DNA from: Copromyces sp. CBS 386.78
Lineage: Eukaryota > Ascomycota > Sordariomycetes > Sordariales > Sordariaceae
Direction: 5' to 3'
Assembly (NCBI GenBank): GCA_030685235.1
Contig: MU839113.1
Span: 62,001-126,000, forward strand
DNA: 64,000 nt
Below are positions 36,528 through 50,332 of the stretch, piece after piece. The notes below the pieces were generated by a model, which was given only the letters and a program-made list of their open reading frames with translations, did no database searches and was not told where the DNA came from. The position numbers and the translations under genes are program-made. Every line of letters begins with the position of its first letter. Positions within the stretch are counted from its first letter, which is position 1.

Positions 36528-37728
36528 GATGGGCTAAGATGGGCAACTATCGTGAGATTTGCGCATGAACCCCCTTGATGAAGTTGTTGATGGAGAGAGG
36601 AATGACTCTCGGCGAAGGTCCGACCGAAACTTGTTTGTCCCCCGTTGCACTCTCGAATGCGGAGAAGTGGGGCTATTTGAACAGCGCTTCGACCCTAACC
36701 CTACCGCTCTCTCATAGCAAACCATGACTCTCAACCACCTCCTGTCATTATCGCCCCGGGTTGTTGAAGCGGGTAGAGCATAGTTTATCAACTAATAACA
36801 TGAAAGCGACTAAGCATGTAGCATGTGGAAGGTTTATTGCGGTTTAGGCTGGCTTCAAGAGGGGTGATAGGGGGGAAGCCGGGCACACCACCAAGTGTGC
36901 TGTCATGTGGATTTGGATGGTCGAGTATACGATGATCTGTAATTCATTTTATTTTCTGTTCCTGGTCCACGACCACGATGACTCCCAAAAGAACTCTCTA
37001 GATGGCGACCCAATCCAGTACCCGAGAAACTGCGAGAGGAAACTTGGACAGGATGGAAATCCCTTCAACTATATAGCTTTAGTATACGAGAAGCTGGCTC
37101 GCTGGGTATCAAATCGCAGCCGTACCGCCAGGCTGTAAATATCACCCATGGAGGATGGAAAATCCTATCACTCCGTTCGCGGTAACTTTGCCTTCCTTCC
37201 TCTCTTCTCGTACTTTCCCTTTCATTCTTCTCGTCACTCTGTCACCAGAATTTCTATTCAGCCAACGTCCGCTTTATTCTGGCCCCCGCTTTCCAGTGCC
37301 ACTTGCCGTGTTCCACAATCCTAGTGGCCGCCCAGGTGAGGGTTGGTCTTTCAAGCCTGTTTGAGAATTCCATTCTCAGTCTGTGTTTCTCAATAATGAT
37401 ACGGCCGGGACTTTGTTGCTTCGGTCCTAACACCATGTTACTTGCATTCACAATTTGATGTATGCGGGCCTGGAACGAGACCGCGAAGCAAATGTCGCAT
37501 GCATCGGCAAGAAACCCCCGGGTCGACGGCCACATCCGACTCATCGGTTTTCAGGGAAAATTTCGTGGGTTTGTTGAATCGACCAATTGCATATCCGTTG
37601 AGACATGTTATGTTCGCAGTCGGTGTTAGAAGGCCTGTCGGTCTAATCCCAATGCAGTCAAGCTGTTGTCAACCAAGCCTAGGACGTCATTTGACGCTTC
37701 ATTCGTGTCCCTACGATCCCTCAATAAT
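36528..37728. other. intergenic region upstream of the peptidase
   Basis: 1.2 kb holds the peptidase promoter and the 3' UTR of the transcription factor gene. A fragment CCCTAACCCTA near 36692 resembles telomere repeats but is only about 1.5 units long. No gene seen. Confidence 0.45.
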
Positions 37729-40700
37729 TCACCGGTAACCTCCCGCGCCAGGTGGCGCCCCTCCGCTCCCAAGGATATCCTCCCATTCACCCCTGAACAT
37801 CCCCTCCATCATGTCGCTCTGCTGGTGTCGCTGATGATGAAGTCCCGGATGCTGCTGTTGATGTTGCTGCTGATGTCCATGTCGCTGATGAATGCTTGGA
37901 TGTTGTCCCTGGCCATGCACTGATCCCCGCCCAGGACCCGATCCCGGCCTTCCATCTTGTCCATGCCGTTGTTGGTGCTGTAGCTGCAAGCTCAGCATCG
38001 TCGTATAAGACATCTGCCCTTCTGGATCCAGGACTCCAGCGTGCGGATTCGGCTCGGGTCCGCCATGTTGCATCAGATAGGGCGCTACTGGACCTAGTAC
38101 TTGCCCTTCGATACTACCGTCGTCGTAGAAACCGGACATGTATAGCTGCATGTTGTCCGGTCCGGCAGTCCCAGGTGTTGGTCCCACAGATCCGGCTGAG
38201 ATGGGCGGCGGTGGCTGGCCTGATACGGCGTGGTGTCCGCCTCCTGTCTGGTCGAGCAGTGGTGTGGGGTAGGCGAACGGGTCGCCAGAGGGGAACATCA
38301 TTGCGTCTAGCTTGTAGAGCGCTCCGGTCGTAGGCGTTTGTGCTTGTTGGAAACCACTCTGTTGACGGTGGTGCTGTTGTCGGTGTATAGCTGGCGGCGC
38401 GCCATGGTTGGAGCTTGTGTCGGAGCCCGTCATGCTGCTCATATCGAGTGGAAGCAGGTCTTGGAAAGCCGCCGTTTGCGTCGCGAAGTGGTGACCAGGC
38501 ATACCGGGCTGGTGAAGTGCCACGGTGTCAAATGAGGTCGTTCGCTGGGGGTGTCGGTGATGGGTGTCTCTTCGTACTGGGCCGCTTTGTGGACGGACTA
38601 TTTCATCAGATCTCCGCTGAGGCAAGGTATCGTGTAGTATGGCCTGAGCATGGCTGGGGATCGAAATACTGCCCGCCTTGGACCCAGGAGCGTATGATCT
38701 CTTCTTTGTAGGTGCAGGTCGGTGTGTTCCGTTTTTGAGTTGTTCAGGCAGTTGGTCGAAGAGTGTCTAAGGGTGACTGATTAACCAAAGCTGTTCAGGA
38801 CAACTTGTCAAGAAGATAGATACTTACGTTCAACGCGGTTGTCACCTGCTCTGCCGCCAGACTCCTCTGGGCAAGATTGGCTATCACATCCCTACCGGCT
38901 TTGGCATCCGCGAGGATCTCGGCAGATCCTGCCTTGTCCGGATTCTCCAGAACATAGTAGACCAAAGAGAGGATTGCGAAGAACTCCGTATATAGAAGGA
39001 ACCAGTACGGTCCAATCAAGTGGGCTTGTTTCTGAATTTCCAAGCCAATATGGACGATGTTGCGAGACACACTAATTCCCGCGGCAGCGCAGTTGTAGTA
39101 TCGGTCGTCGATTCTCTTGCCTGCTGTCATGCGAGCGGAGACATAATGCAAGAATGGTCGGTATAGCATCATTTGCACATGGCCATATGCAAAGCGCAAG
39201 AGGGTTCGAACACTGTTGTGCCACCAAGTTAGCAAGCCATCCATCCGTGATGCACAACTGGATTTTAGATTTGTCCGCTCACCGAATCACCTTCATATCG
39301 TCGTCGTCGGGACCAGGTCGCCAATACCGTGGTAATTGGTCATACCACTCCTGTAATTGTCGCTCAATCTCCTTGATCCGCGCATAGCTGATCGTGTAGG
39401 TAGCATTTTCGGTATCGCCCTTCAGAGCACATTCTTCTACGCCTTTGACTGGATAAACCGTCCTGATAACTCGAGCCAAGATACACATGAGCCTATGATG
39501 TGCATTAAAAGCCTGGAAAAAGGATGGGCGTGCGTCGGGATCCGGTATAAGTATCGCTTCTTTGGTTATGTACTTGTCGTCCACCTCAGTCGGCAGTGGC
39601 TGGTCGATATCGTCGGCGTGTAGCAAGAACGGAAATCCAAGAACAGCCGAGACGTATATATCGATTTGCCGTACCACGTGGAACACTCTCCGCCTGGTTT
39701 GATCCTCTATAGGGGTAAGCTTGACATGTCGCAAGTGGCGATGAAGCCCCATTCGTATACAGGAGCGTAAGGCAATGCCCAAGAAAGCATAACAGGCGCT
39801 GATGTTCGACGAAGCTTGCAAAAAGAGAATCATGAATATAAGCCCCTGGAGCGAGGTCATGTCCCGACACTCAGCGATGTCTTGCAGTAGCAATCGCGCA
39901 GACGTGTAGTATTTAACCCTGTCAAGATACTGTTAGAAATATCCAATAATCCAACGATAGGTTGGAAGGAGGTTTGACTTACCCTTCCTCCATCGCTGCC
40001 TGATGAGTAGTAGGATTTGCTGGGTTCTCGTCGATGTTGTACATGGTTCCGAGCGCCATTACAGCATACAACTGACCCAGAAATCTGTGTTCTTCAACAC
40101 CCCAGGTCTCTTGAGGTTTCTCGTACAACCTGTCGAGCGATTCGTAGAATGTAGGCTTGTGTACAACACGGAGAAGGCATGTAGCGCAGTTGAGTGCGTA
40201 ATAGCACAGAGTGCGGACTCTATTTTGAGGGGGTAGGTCGTAGACATTTGGTACAGATGATGCTTCCCAAGGCGAACCAGGAGTGGCCTGTGGAGAATTG
40301 AGACTGAACAGACCGGTCCTCTCACGCTGTCGGGGTAGGAACGGAATCTGGTAGTCGTTGCTTAGTAGCACCTTGAAGTGCTCCTTCATGCGTCCGAAGA
40401 AAACAGCACCGGAGGAGATGCCGCGGAAGTCGCACTCGCCGTCCTCTTTCATGTCGAGTTGCCCGATCGCGTCGATCATGGACATGATCTGGACATCCTG
40501 AACCTCGGGCTCTTTTGGAGCTGTTTCGCCTTTCAGCTTTGCCGCTCGCGCTCTTGCCTGCTCCCTAGCCCGAAACTCTTGCTGGATTGCTGGGTCGAGG
40601 TTAGGGTCGGCCAAGTCTATGTCCGGGACGAACTTGCGCAGCAAAGACTCGGCACGCTGAAGCCGGCTCTCGAGTGCCTCGATATACTGTGGCGCGGGAT

Positions 40701-41270
40701 TTCTGCGCCGGTTAGACGGCTTGTCATAAGTACAGTCTGGAAGTCTTGTCAGCAGGGGTTGGACCGAAAACATCGTGGAGAGCCAACGGTGTTTGTGTTA
40801 CCATAGCTATAAATTGAACAGTGAGAGCATGGCTGCTTGCCATCGCACTTGATCTTCTTCCTGCGGCACTCATCGCAGGCTCTGGTGACTCTTCGACGTT
40901 TCTGTACCGGCAGGGTTGGGGGTTCGGAGGAAGCATGTCCCGTTGCGTCCCCGGGTGTGTCCTCGGATTCTGATTTTAACGGATTTTGGGCCGAGGAAGA
41001 CTGTGCGCTTTCGGAAGGAGAGACATGGTCGTGCTGGGATACGTCCATCGAGTCATCTTCGTACATGTCGGGTGAGTTTCTAGAGCCACCAGCGCTCAGT
41101 GATACTTCGTTGGTACTGGTGCTGGTTCCAGAAGGGTTGGAAGGTTGTGAGGGAGGGCGGGTTTGGCGAGCCCTCGTAGTCTCGGTGACGGCACCAGTAC
41201 TTGTTCTGGCGTCCGAAGAGACCGTGTTCCCTTGGCCGGCCATGACTTGGTCTGACCTCTCGATTTGCAT
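37729..41270 (-). CDS. Zn(II)2Cys6 fungal transcription factor
   Basis: Fungus-specific DNA-binding regulator; target genes unknown. Model: complement(join(37729..38766, 38828..39212, 39283..39918, 39983..40736, 40802..41270)), 1093 residues, four introns of 61-70 bp with consistent phases. The binuclear cluster spans residues 132-158 (CX2CX6CX5CX2CX6C), and its last Cys is created by the first splice (SIYSY to [13 protein letters not shown]). A basic/coiled-coil linker follows ([19 protein letters not shown]), then the fungal-specific middle homology domain ([14 protein letters not shown] ... [15 protein letters not shown] ... [22 protein letters not shown]). The C-terminal 250 residues are Gln/His/Gly/Pro-rich, ending [19 protein letters not shown], likely an activation region. 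The first 125 residues are Ser/Thr-rich. A methionine at 41243 is an alternative start. A 7.3-kb upstream region suggests complex control. Confidence 0.92.
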
Positions 41271-44200
41271 TCTGCGTGGGGCTTTTTACTCTGTGTTGTG
41301 TCCCTATTTTGGCCTCCGTCTGTATTTGACCCGTCTTAACAATCCCTTGACCTAGTCAGCATGTTCGTGTGAGGATCTAAGGGCTTTCAGAAACAGTCAG
41401 ACCCCGCTGGGAAGACGAATTTTGGGCCACGCTGAAAACCGATCACCAAACAAGCGGAAACAAGAAGAGGAAGGAGTGTGGTGAGCTAATGTTTGGTCCT
41501 CGGGGTTGGTTCAGGCTGCTTTGCTTGTCGAGTTGTTGCACCGGATCTAAGAAAGGTTCCAACCAAAAGTAACAGAAAAGACTGGCAAAACCCCGTGGGA
41601 AGCCCAAGGTAGTATACTGGTGTCTAACAGAAATGTACAAGGTCAGGGGAGTATTTTTTACCGAGCCGGGAGTCAGGCCCGTTGGAGACTTGGGGTGGAT
41701 CGAAACCAACAGCCGTCCGACGAACTGCGAGAAGTGGACGACGTCGAAGAACTTTGGGTGTCCTATCCACTTGGCTCGGTCTCACTCCGCTGCGGATAAA
41801 AGAAGGGAAGGCTGCTGATAGGGGAAAGAGTTTGAACACTGTCCCTCTGTTAGCGTCCAAGAGCCAGTGTAGATCCGCAAGAGGCAACAGGATCCCGCGT
41901 GGAGGTGGAACCGCTAGGAAGGCTGGATAGTCCAAGAAGGCAAGAGGATTTGCTACCTTGAACGCGGAGGGGGATGCCGGTTCCGATACCCAGCGGTACT
42001 TTGGACCGGATGTGTAAGCAGCGAGGTACCGACCGGGTAGTTGGAGACTCGGTGGGTTCAACAGTTGCTTTCGTTTTAGGGAAGGATTTGCCAGTTGAAG
42101 AGTCGACTGGGAATGATTGACTCGCTCAGAGCGGGCGTCTATGGTTTCTTGAACAACCACCGCAAGATTTGCTGATATTGATGATTTGTTGCAGATACTT
42201 TGCGCGGAAATAAACTTAAGAAAACAATTAACCCCGAACGAACCAGGCTTGAAAATTGTTGGATTAGGCGAGGAACGAGGAACCCAAACACAAAGCCAAG
42301 GTGAGCTCCCCTGTCCTCCGAACACACCAGTGAGTGTCTTCTCAAGAGGTTAAAGAGATGCTCGATACATACCGCTTTTTTTTCAGTTGATATGGTTTTA
42401 CTCTACCAATCCTGCTACTGGATCGTTCCCAAGCAAACCTGTGACCCGCATCAGCTCACTAGCAGATTGGACGAATCTCATGTGAGGCGTTGCTGGTCAG
42501 GATCTTAGCGCAGGTTGAGTAAAACCATATCGACTTAAAAAAAAAGCGGCACAAGCATAGAGGTAGTCTGTGGGCATGGGACAGGGTACGCATGCTTTTT
42601 TTCTTCCTCAAGCAAGTGTATGTAATCAGGGGGTTGAAGTAACTTTTTTGTTCTCTTGGCTTGTGTTGCACGCTATCCAGTACACGTACAGTGTTTGCTA
42701 AGTGGACAGTGTTAGCTTTTGGGAACCATAGGAACAGACGGGGGGTGATTAAGTACTGAAGAGAAGCCAAGTAAGTGTAGGTATGTCGAGATACAGTGAG
42801 GCTGGAGGTACCTGGTGATGCATGGAAGGGGTGAAGGAAACTTGGGAAGAAGGGAACGGGGAAGGGGTCTTTTGGATTTTGGACGCCTGGGGGCGAAAGG
42901 GAAGGGGTTTGCTGTCGTCGCTGGTAATTTGTTTCTACAGTACATGTAAATGGGCGAAGGTCGGCGGCCGAGTTGAGGTTCACCGCTATCTAAGAACACC
43001 TGAAAAAAAAAATTTCAACCGAAGGACGTAAATGAGGAGCAAGGCGGGGACCAGGTCTCCAAGCTGTTGGGACACAGGGCAACGCTACCTTGCTTGTACA
43101 GCTTGCCATGTTCTGCCACTGGCCACTGGTACTGCGGGAGCCGCCGGCGTGAGGGGAGGTATGGGAGTGGACTTGGAGCATTAGGAAGATGCATAGAATA
43201 GGGTTCCAAATTCGATGCTAGAAGCTCCTTGTCGATGCTGCCGCCGCATCGTCGAGCCAATAGATCGTGGGATCTGTGCCAGAACGTCACGAACCGCCCG
43301 GACGACGAGGGTTGAAAAGAGGGGTCCCGTCCATGTCCGTCCGATCTTTGGGTTTTCCCCGGATGGAAGAAGCGGACTCCAAATTAACCCCAAAAAAGGA
43401 ACGACGTGATGATCCAAGCGATGGCTGAAATTTCAATCTATAACAGCCTTTTGCCGCATGGTCTTGAATTCGGTTTGAATGTTTAACAACTGCCTCCACA
43501 ACCTCACCAATGCCTCCAGACGGTTCACTCACCGTCACAAAACGAAGCAAGTGCGAAGCAAGTGCATGGCTTCGGAACACACGCAATTTGTCTCCGGCCA
43601 ACTGTATGGCATGCCAAGTCCCTCATGATGCGTGTCGAGGAATGCCAAGAGCAGTTTCCGAGTTGTCGGTGGATGCGAAGGTGAAAAAGCCGCTGCGAGA
43701 GGTGAGGTAGTGTCCCGTGGTGGATGTTCGTCTCCTCCAAGTGGAAGTCGCCAGTGGTCAAAGTGATCCATTCAGAGGCCGCGGAATGCGAACGCCCCGT
43801 CGTCCGCCCGCCGCGGCCGGACGCACTGCAGGTACCTTAGCACCTGCCCAGAGACGGGAGGCATGTCGTGTACGTCTTCGCTCCCTAGGTACTTCACCTG
43901 TACATGATGGATTGCACATCACCCCTCCTTTCACCACTCATTTTGCATTGGTACATGAGCACTTTGAATATCGAGGCAATGGAACCTGCTCCATTCCATC
44001 TTGGCTTCAATCGTCCTCAATGCTGCTTAAGGATATTTACAAACCCACGGTGTAGGTACTTGGCCGATCATGGACGAGGTTGGTAACCTCCCTCCGGCCT
44101 CCAATGCGCAACCCCCCATCAACGTCTCCAACACGCATGTTACTTAAACGTTGCAAGGTGCATGCACTGTGCACACGCTAAGTATTGTCCTCATTCCCAA

Positions 44201-47200
44201 CGCAGCCAGAAAGGACCCAAGGAGCCCCAAAAAGGCAACCGCCCTTGCGAAGGTCCTCCCCAACGCGGCTTATTGCCAATGGAAGAACGGAGCTTTGGGA
44301 GTCCGGTGGGACGCGGTCCGCTGTTTTACATGCGTTGGACGAAGAGCACGGAAGTCTGCTGGATCCGGCAGGTCTTTGCGAAGGGTATCGACGCCGAGCG
44401 GCCCCGGGTCCACCGTGCCACGCCTAGGACTCGGGTTGAGCGCCATTCGCAGAACCAGCCGGCGAATGATGGGGTCCCGAGACAGTGGACTGGAGTCGGT
44501 CTCTTGACTCTGATGCACCGGTGCTGTGACCAGCAATTCACATTTCAAAAATTTGCGACAAGGTGAAAGGCCAGGAGGTGCCCGCTAAGAACTTGGGACA
44601 GGAGAAGAGAAGGATTCTGTGAAGAAAAGAACTTTCCGCGTCTCCATCTGCCACGCCGTGCGAGCAAGGTTCCTTGGCTACTTTTCCACTTGTGATGACT
44701 GATGACTGAGAAATTGTCATGGGCGAGACCATCAATCATGGGCAATCCCTTTCTCATCGGGCTTGTTTGTCCCTTTTCCAAGAGCCGCGCGCCAGTGTTG
44801 GGTGTTGATCGGTCAGCATCTGAACCTCGAGTCAATGCCCAATTACAATACCAACATTCGTTTTTGCTTCTAAGAGGTGCGCTTCCACAGTCGGTCAGAA
44901 GTCGGTCAAACAGGCCACTCTGACTTCAACCCCCCGCTGAAATGGGAGCCAAGAAGAGATAGCGCAAAGTGGTCGGGCAGTCCTGGAACATCGATCACCA
45001 TGTCGTGTCGTCTCGAAAAGAAGGAAACCGAAATTTTTGGCCGACTGTGAGAGAAAGCCGCCAGAGTCGCTCCCGCGTTGCAGGGAAAGTGGAATTGGCT
45101 GAATGGCAGCAATTGGGGGGTTGACGGCAGGTGCTCTGAACAGCGAAATCGGTTTGACACGGGATGGTTGTCAAAACAAAAAGATGGGGAAACACACAAG
45201 GGACCAACAGGGATCCTGCAAGGATCAGACGTCAATTTGCAGCCACCACGCACGCTAACCGCTTGGCTGACGTAGAGCCGCTCACCAGCCAACGTAAAAT
45301 CAGCCCATCAGTACATATCCGTTTGGCGGCTTGCCCTTTCGGATCCGAACACACGGCCAATCACAAATCCCACATTCGTCTTTTTGGCGTTTCCACGTTT
45401 TCCCATTCTGCCATCAAGAGGCCTGCTTGGCTTGCCAGAGCAAAGATATTCCCTTGAATCCTGGGGGCAGGCATTCACCCGTTCAGTATTAACGCCGAAC
45501 CGCAACCGGGAACACCGCCAATTGAACACCAGATCGAGTCTTTCGCTGAGAAAGGGAGAGTGGTGCGGATGCGATACGGGACAGCCTCGGCAAGTACAGC
45601 TACCTCGGGGGACTTTCAGCATGAAGCTGACAAGGTATCGATAATATGAACCAACAAGAATCTCAATGCTAGACGCAAGCCGCGCGGGAGTGGTTCTAAT
45701 GGCCGCCAACTCGGACCTAATACGGTACAGTTTAGAGCCCTTCAATACCAAGAGATATTAGGCAGCCATATCACAAAACAAGATCGTCTTCTCCATCCCA
45801 ATATCGGCCTCTTCCAAACTCTTACTGGGTACCTACGTGGAAGCATGTACACACGGGCGGTACATCAGGTAGGTATATGTATGCAACGTTAAAATCGTTT
45901 ACCCCTTTTCTTCGACTTCCATGCATTCCAGGAGTGAGTTTTTTCCCCTTCTCCATCCAGCAAGTGGAAGGCCAAGAAACTATAGCGACTCGCTAAAATC
46001 ACGCAGCTCCATGACTCCATTCCCATCGATCCGTCCGCACGTTGTAGTCAGGCCGCCCTGACCGGTTTACATAACATCTACGGATACACTGGATACCCGA
46101 TCGATAGGCTGTCAGTGCTGTCCCGTGGCTTGCTTGGGCTGGGTGACTCTCTCCACAAGTCAGCCTTGCGAGACCTCCTCCGTCATTGCCGATTCGGCAG
46201 CGAAGGGAACCCTCAGAGTCGGTTTTTGACGGGATACGGTTAAAATAAACCAGGGCTGGTACACTGCGGAAGCATTGAGTTTCCGCATCCTACCTCGCCT
46301 ACACACACCATTCCGTCCATCGAACCCCGTAGGTACAGTACTGCGTATATCTTCCCCACCGAAAGTATCAGCACTTCTACACGAGAACGTACGCATAGCT
46401 TGGCAATGTAGCAGGCGACCTATTCCACTACCGGTAGATGCTCACAAGGACACTTTCTCTTTCTGTTCACTGCATCTCCAAGACATCCGTCCAACCTCCT
46501 CGTATCGACCCGTATCGCCAAAAAAAAGTGTTGAATCTGCGCAGACTCTCGGATTCGGTTGGATGTTTCACGATGTTCAAACTACCAAACCACCAATGTA
46601 CAAGTAATCCACGCTAATGTTTTATTTACGCTTCGATATAGCGAGGTAAGATGGCAGTAGTAGTAAGCTCTTGGTTAAACCTGTAAACAGTTATCAAGGC
46701 CCTAACAAGCAAACAAGGATGAGAAGCTCTGCTTCCCTTAAAATTACGCAAGTGACACGTCTATCTCGCTTCAAACCGATTGTGTACCGTCCTTTGTTCA
46801 CATTTGGTGGCTTCTGAATCCAAAAGAAAGCATTCGAACTCGACAAACAGGAACTCAGCCTAGACCTCTGAAAAGCGCAGGGAAATGTATGACTAGCTGG
46901 GCAGATCAATACCAGGGGACGGTGCAGCACTCTGAGCATTAGGACTAACTAGGAAACCACATCGTCGTATACATATCCACGTCGTGGATGCGTGGTTCGT
47001 CTGGAGATATGTGATCTCAAATGGAGATCTCCCAGGGCTTTGGCTTGCACTAGGTGGGAATTCCTCTTGACGATCTCGGGGAAATATGTCGGCTGAGTTT
47101 TCATCCTCCGCCGCATCCCCATGCTCACATCTCTCTCTACTGTGGTACGCAGCCGCAGCTGGGGGTGAAAAGATACGAACTGAAAGCTCGTGGAGACGTG

Positions 47201-48598
47201 GACCCCTTTCATGGAAACCCCTTTGAAATCCTTCGCCTTTGTGAGGTGTACCCTACTCCATCATGCCTATGGTATTTGCCGACAGTTTCGCCGCATAGCA
47301 TGCCGAAGCATGGTTCCACCGCCGGAATCTGAACCAGATGCCCCTATTTGACTTAACTAGACCGAAACACCATTGAACGCTATAGACCCCCACACGGCGA
47401 GGATCGAGCTTGCAAATGGAACCAGATGTTCCATGAATTCAGATGCCTCGGGGCCTTCGGCATCGTGATTCTGAATGTGCCCTAACGGTTTACCGCGAAC
47501 GACAACCCTTTCATGTTACAGCCTAGTGGTTGACTTGGTAGTCTTAGACAAGGACCCTGAAAGAAATGCCTGCGATGTTTGCAGTACACAGCGCCTAAGC
47601 GAACATGACAACAACAAAGAAGTATACGGGATACTATAATCTCGACTAGTGGACTTCAACCGCAGCCGGCCTGCAGCACCATGTCAACAGACCTCAGTGA
47701 AACCATTCGAAATCTCACATAGTCCTCGTCAAATGGATTCTTCATATCCTGAGGATCATCGACAGCAGTGAGTGCCTAAATGTTTGGAACCTGTTGGAGG
47801 TGATTATAGGATGTAGTTAGAAGCCACCAGCTTCAGCATCAAGTAGCGGCTCCAGACTGACGGGACTGGCAACATATCTTTAAGTCGTATCGTTTCTCCG
47901 GAATTCGTCATCGATTTTCTAGATAAAAAATAAAGATGGCCACAGGAATCAAGGAGTCGTCCAGTTTTGGCAGTTGTCAGCTGTCCCTCGCGAGTCACGT
48001 CGTCTTTTCATGTCAACGGACGCGGGCGGCATTCAAAGGCGAATCAAGGCGTCTCAGGTCATTGTCGGACGGAACGATATGTTTTGGCATGTTGCTCAGA
48101 CAGCTTGCCCTTGATATGTAGTGAATCTCGAGGTTTCCTTCACAGAAGTTGTTGAGGATTTTACGGTAACCTGAGTGACAGGAGTTCCTTCCGGGGAATT
48201 GGCGGGAAGGGACTTGGAAAGTGGGAGAGAGAGAGAACCTTTGTGGGAAAAGGCTTGTCGGCCCCACCTTCCAGCCAAGCTACCCCGCCCTGTCGTGCCT
48301 GCCGGGCCATGCCCCTGGCAACAACGGTTGGATGACCCCCACTCGAGCCCCACCATCCCTGCTTCCCACCTCACCTCGTTCAGCTTGCGTTCACATCACC
48401 AAGCCCACTCCACCGCAGGCAACCTCACCTACACGGTACCCTTGTCCCTCCATCAGCCGCGACTGAGTGACAGCTTCACGACCACTCCATACACTGCAGC
48501 GACAACATAGCAGCAACAAATTACTGGGTTGTTTTGATAGCTTAGCTTGACTCATATCGACAACGCACACATCCAGCTTCAAGGCCGAACCTAGCAAG
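41271..48598. other. 7.3-kb divergent intergenic region
   Basis: This lies between the start codons of the transcription factor (leftward) and csn-1 (rightward). Besides a foldback at 42372-42549 I find no gene: the longest frame (41624-42325, minus) opens without any ATG and resembles no family, and the others are short, overlapping and without splice continuity. The region probably contains long leaders and distal regulatory DNA, and could contain a noncoding RNA. Confidence 0.5.
42372..42549. repeat. 178-bp foldback with inverted repeats of about 31 bp
   Basis: The left arm CCGCTTTTTTTTCAGTTGAT continuing ATGGTTTTACTC is matched by an inverted right arm GAGTAAAACCATATCGACTT followed by nine A and GCGG. 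A second, weaker inverted pair lies inside (CCAATCCTGCTA / TAGCAGATTGG). The flanks show no clear target duplication. It could be a MITE with eroded ends or a structured leader of the transcription factor gene. Confidence 0.75.
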
Positions 48599-50332
48599 AT
48601 GGACGACCAGAGATTGGCCTTCTTTACGACTATCGAGGATCAAGGCGGCGTCATCGTCAAAGGTACAGTAGTCCAGCTCGTGTCTTGTTCCCATAACATC
48701 CCTTTTCTCATGCTAGTTTCTGGCCTACACCCCTGTCTCCAGATATTATTATTCTGGGTGCTACTTGCCGCTTCTTTGTGTGATGTTAGGTGCTGATTAC
48801 ATGGTCTGTTTACAGAAACACCAAAATTCGACCTTGATCTTTACATCCAGAATTACCAAGGTATACTTCCCTCCCCAAAGCATACATGTACCTATCCCTC
48901 TGACTTGAAAGTATACAGGGCGTACACGGTTCGAACGTTTATTCCACATTGGTCGTAGCTCAGTACCACTATGTGTCGATGCACTCAAAGCTGCTGTACA
49001 AGAGGCCAAGGCTGGCAGAGATATCCTCAGGTACCAGATGGCAGTCAACTCCCTTTTCCAAGCAGCTCCCAACGAGCCAGAGGCCCTCTTGGATAAAGCA
49101 TGGTTGGAAGCCCAGGCGAAAGAGAACCGCGACACTACAATCAATCTGCAAGCTGAGCTTCAAGGCTACAAGAACAACCTCATCAAGGAGAGCATAAGGG
49201 TATGTACTTGAGGGTTCCCCAAAAGGAAGAGCGACAACTACGATATTAACCCGATGCACTTTTGTTACTCTATACAGATGGGCAACGAGGATTTGGGCAA
49301 GCACTTTGAAGCCATCGGCGACCTCGAGGCTGCCATGGACAGCTTTTGGAAGATGAGGCCGGATGTTAGCTCAACAGAGCAGCTTGTCGACATTGGAAAG
49401 CTCCTTGTCCGAGTGGCCATCGAACGTCACGACTGGAAATCCGTCAGCAATCATCTCAGTAAGCACGTCAACTCCGCAAACGATTCGGACCCGAAAGCCA
49501 AAGCCCTCAAAACGTACAGCAGGATTGCAAACGGCATTGCCGCGCTAGGTCAGGAACGCTACAAGGAGGCCGCTTTTTCTTTTGTTGAGGCCAGCTCCGA
49601 CGTGGCCCCAGAGGTTTACAACCAGATTGCAAGCCCGAACGACGTTGCCATCTACGGCGGTCTGTTGGCGCTTGCCACGATGGATAGGCACGAGCTGCAG
49701 GTCAACCTCCTGGACAATGACTCTTTCCGCGAGTTCTTGCAACGAGAACCGCACATCCGCCGGGCTATCACACAGTTTGTTAACGGCAGATACGCTGCAT
49801 GCATTGAGATCCTGGAGTCGTATCGACCAGACTACCTACTCGATATTTACCTGCAGAAGCATGTGCCCAAGTTATACGCCGACATCCGCACCAAATCCAT
49901 CGTCCAGTACCTTAAGCCCTTCTCCTGTGTCAGGCTGGACACGATGCAGAAGGCGTTTAACGGGCCGGGCCCGTCGATTGAGGATGAGCTGTCCACCATG
50001 ATCAAAGACGGGAAGCTGAAGGCTCGTATCGATGCTATCAACAAGGTATGCTACCTCCATTTCTTTATTGTAATGCAATACCGTTATGTTATGCTGACTA
50101 GACACCACCTTCGCACAAAAAGTCGGTCATGCCGCTCTCCACCAACTCTAGACAGCAAATGCAGTCATACGCACTCCAGACGTTTGAGAATTACGAGAAG
50201 CAAGCCCTTGACAGGATCCGACGCATGAACATCATAGCTGCTGATCTCGAAGTCAAGGGATCTCGCAAGCCTGGAGCAATGAACGATATTCCCTTGAGCA
50301 TGGCCATGGAGGATGCTGGGGGCTTGGCTTAG
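48599..50332 (+). CDS. csn-1: COP9 signalosome subunit 1 (PCI-domain protein)
   Basis: CSN1 is a scaffold subunit of the COP9 signalosome, which removes Nedd8 from cullins; in Neurospora the complex affects clock and conidiation proteins through SCF ligases. Model: join(48599..48662, 48816..48860, 48919..49199, 49278..50045, 50102..50332), 462 residues. The early block PKFDLDLYIQNYQGRTRFERL, formed across two splices, and the LFHIG following it fit CSN1 rather than its paralogue RPN7. Helical-repeat sequence follows (MGNEDLGKHFEAIGDLEAAMDSFWKMRP). The PCI domain runs from about residue 260 to 400 and includes SIVQYLKPFSCVRLDTMQKAF and LSTMIKDGKLKARIDAINK. The last exon starts with TPPSHKKSVMPL and ends in AMEDAGGLA. 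All introns are GT-AG. It converges on PRP18. Confidence 0.92.

Noticed and set aside
36688..36705. Telomere-like CCCTAACCCTA
   Set aside because: Only about one and a half units; expected by chance and far from an array.
41624..42325. 233-codon open frame upstream of the transcription factor
   Set aside because: It opens with GTG, contains no ATG, has no domain-like features and overlaps unrelated frames; more likely leader or intergenic DNA.
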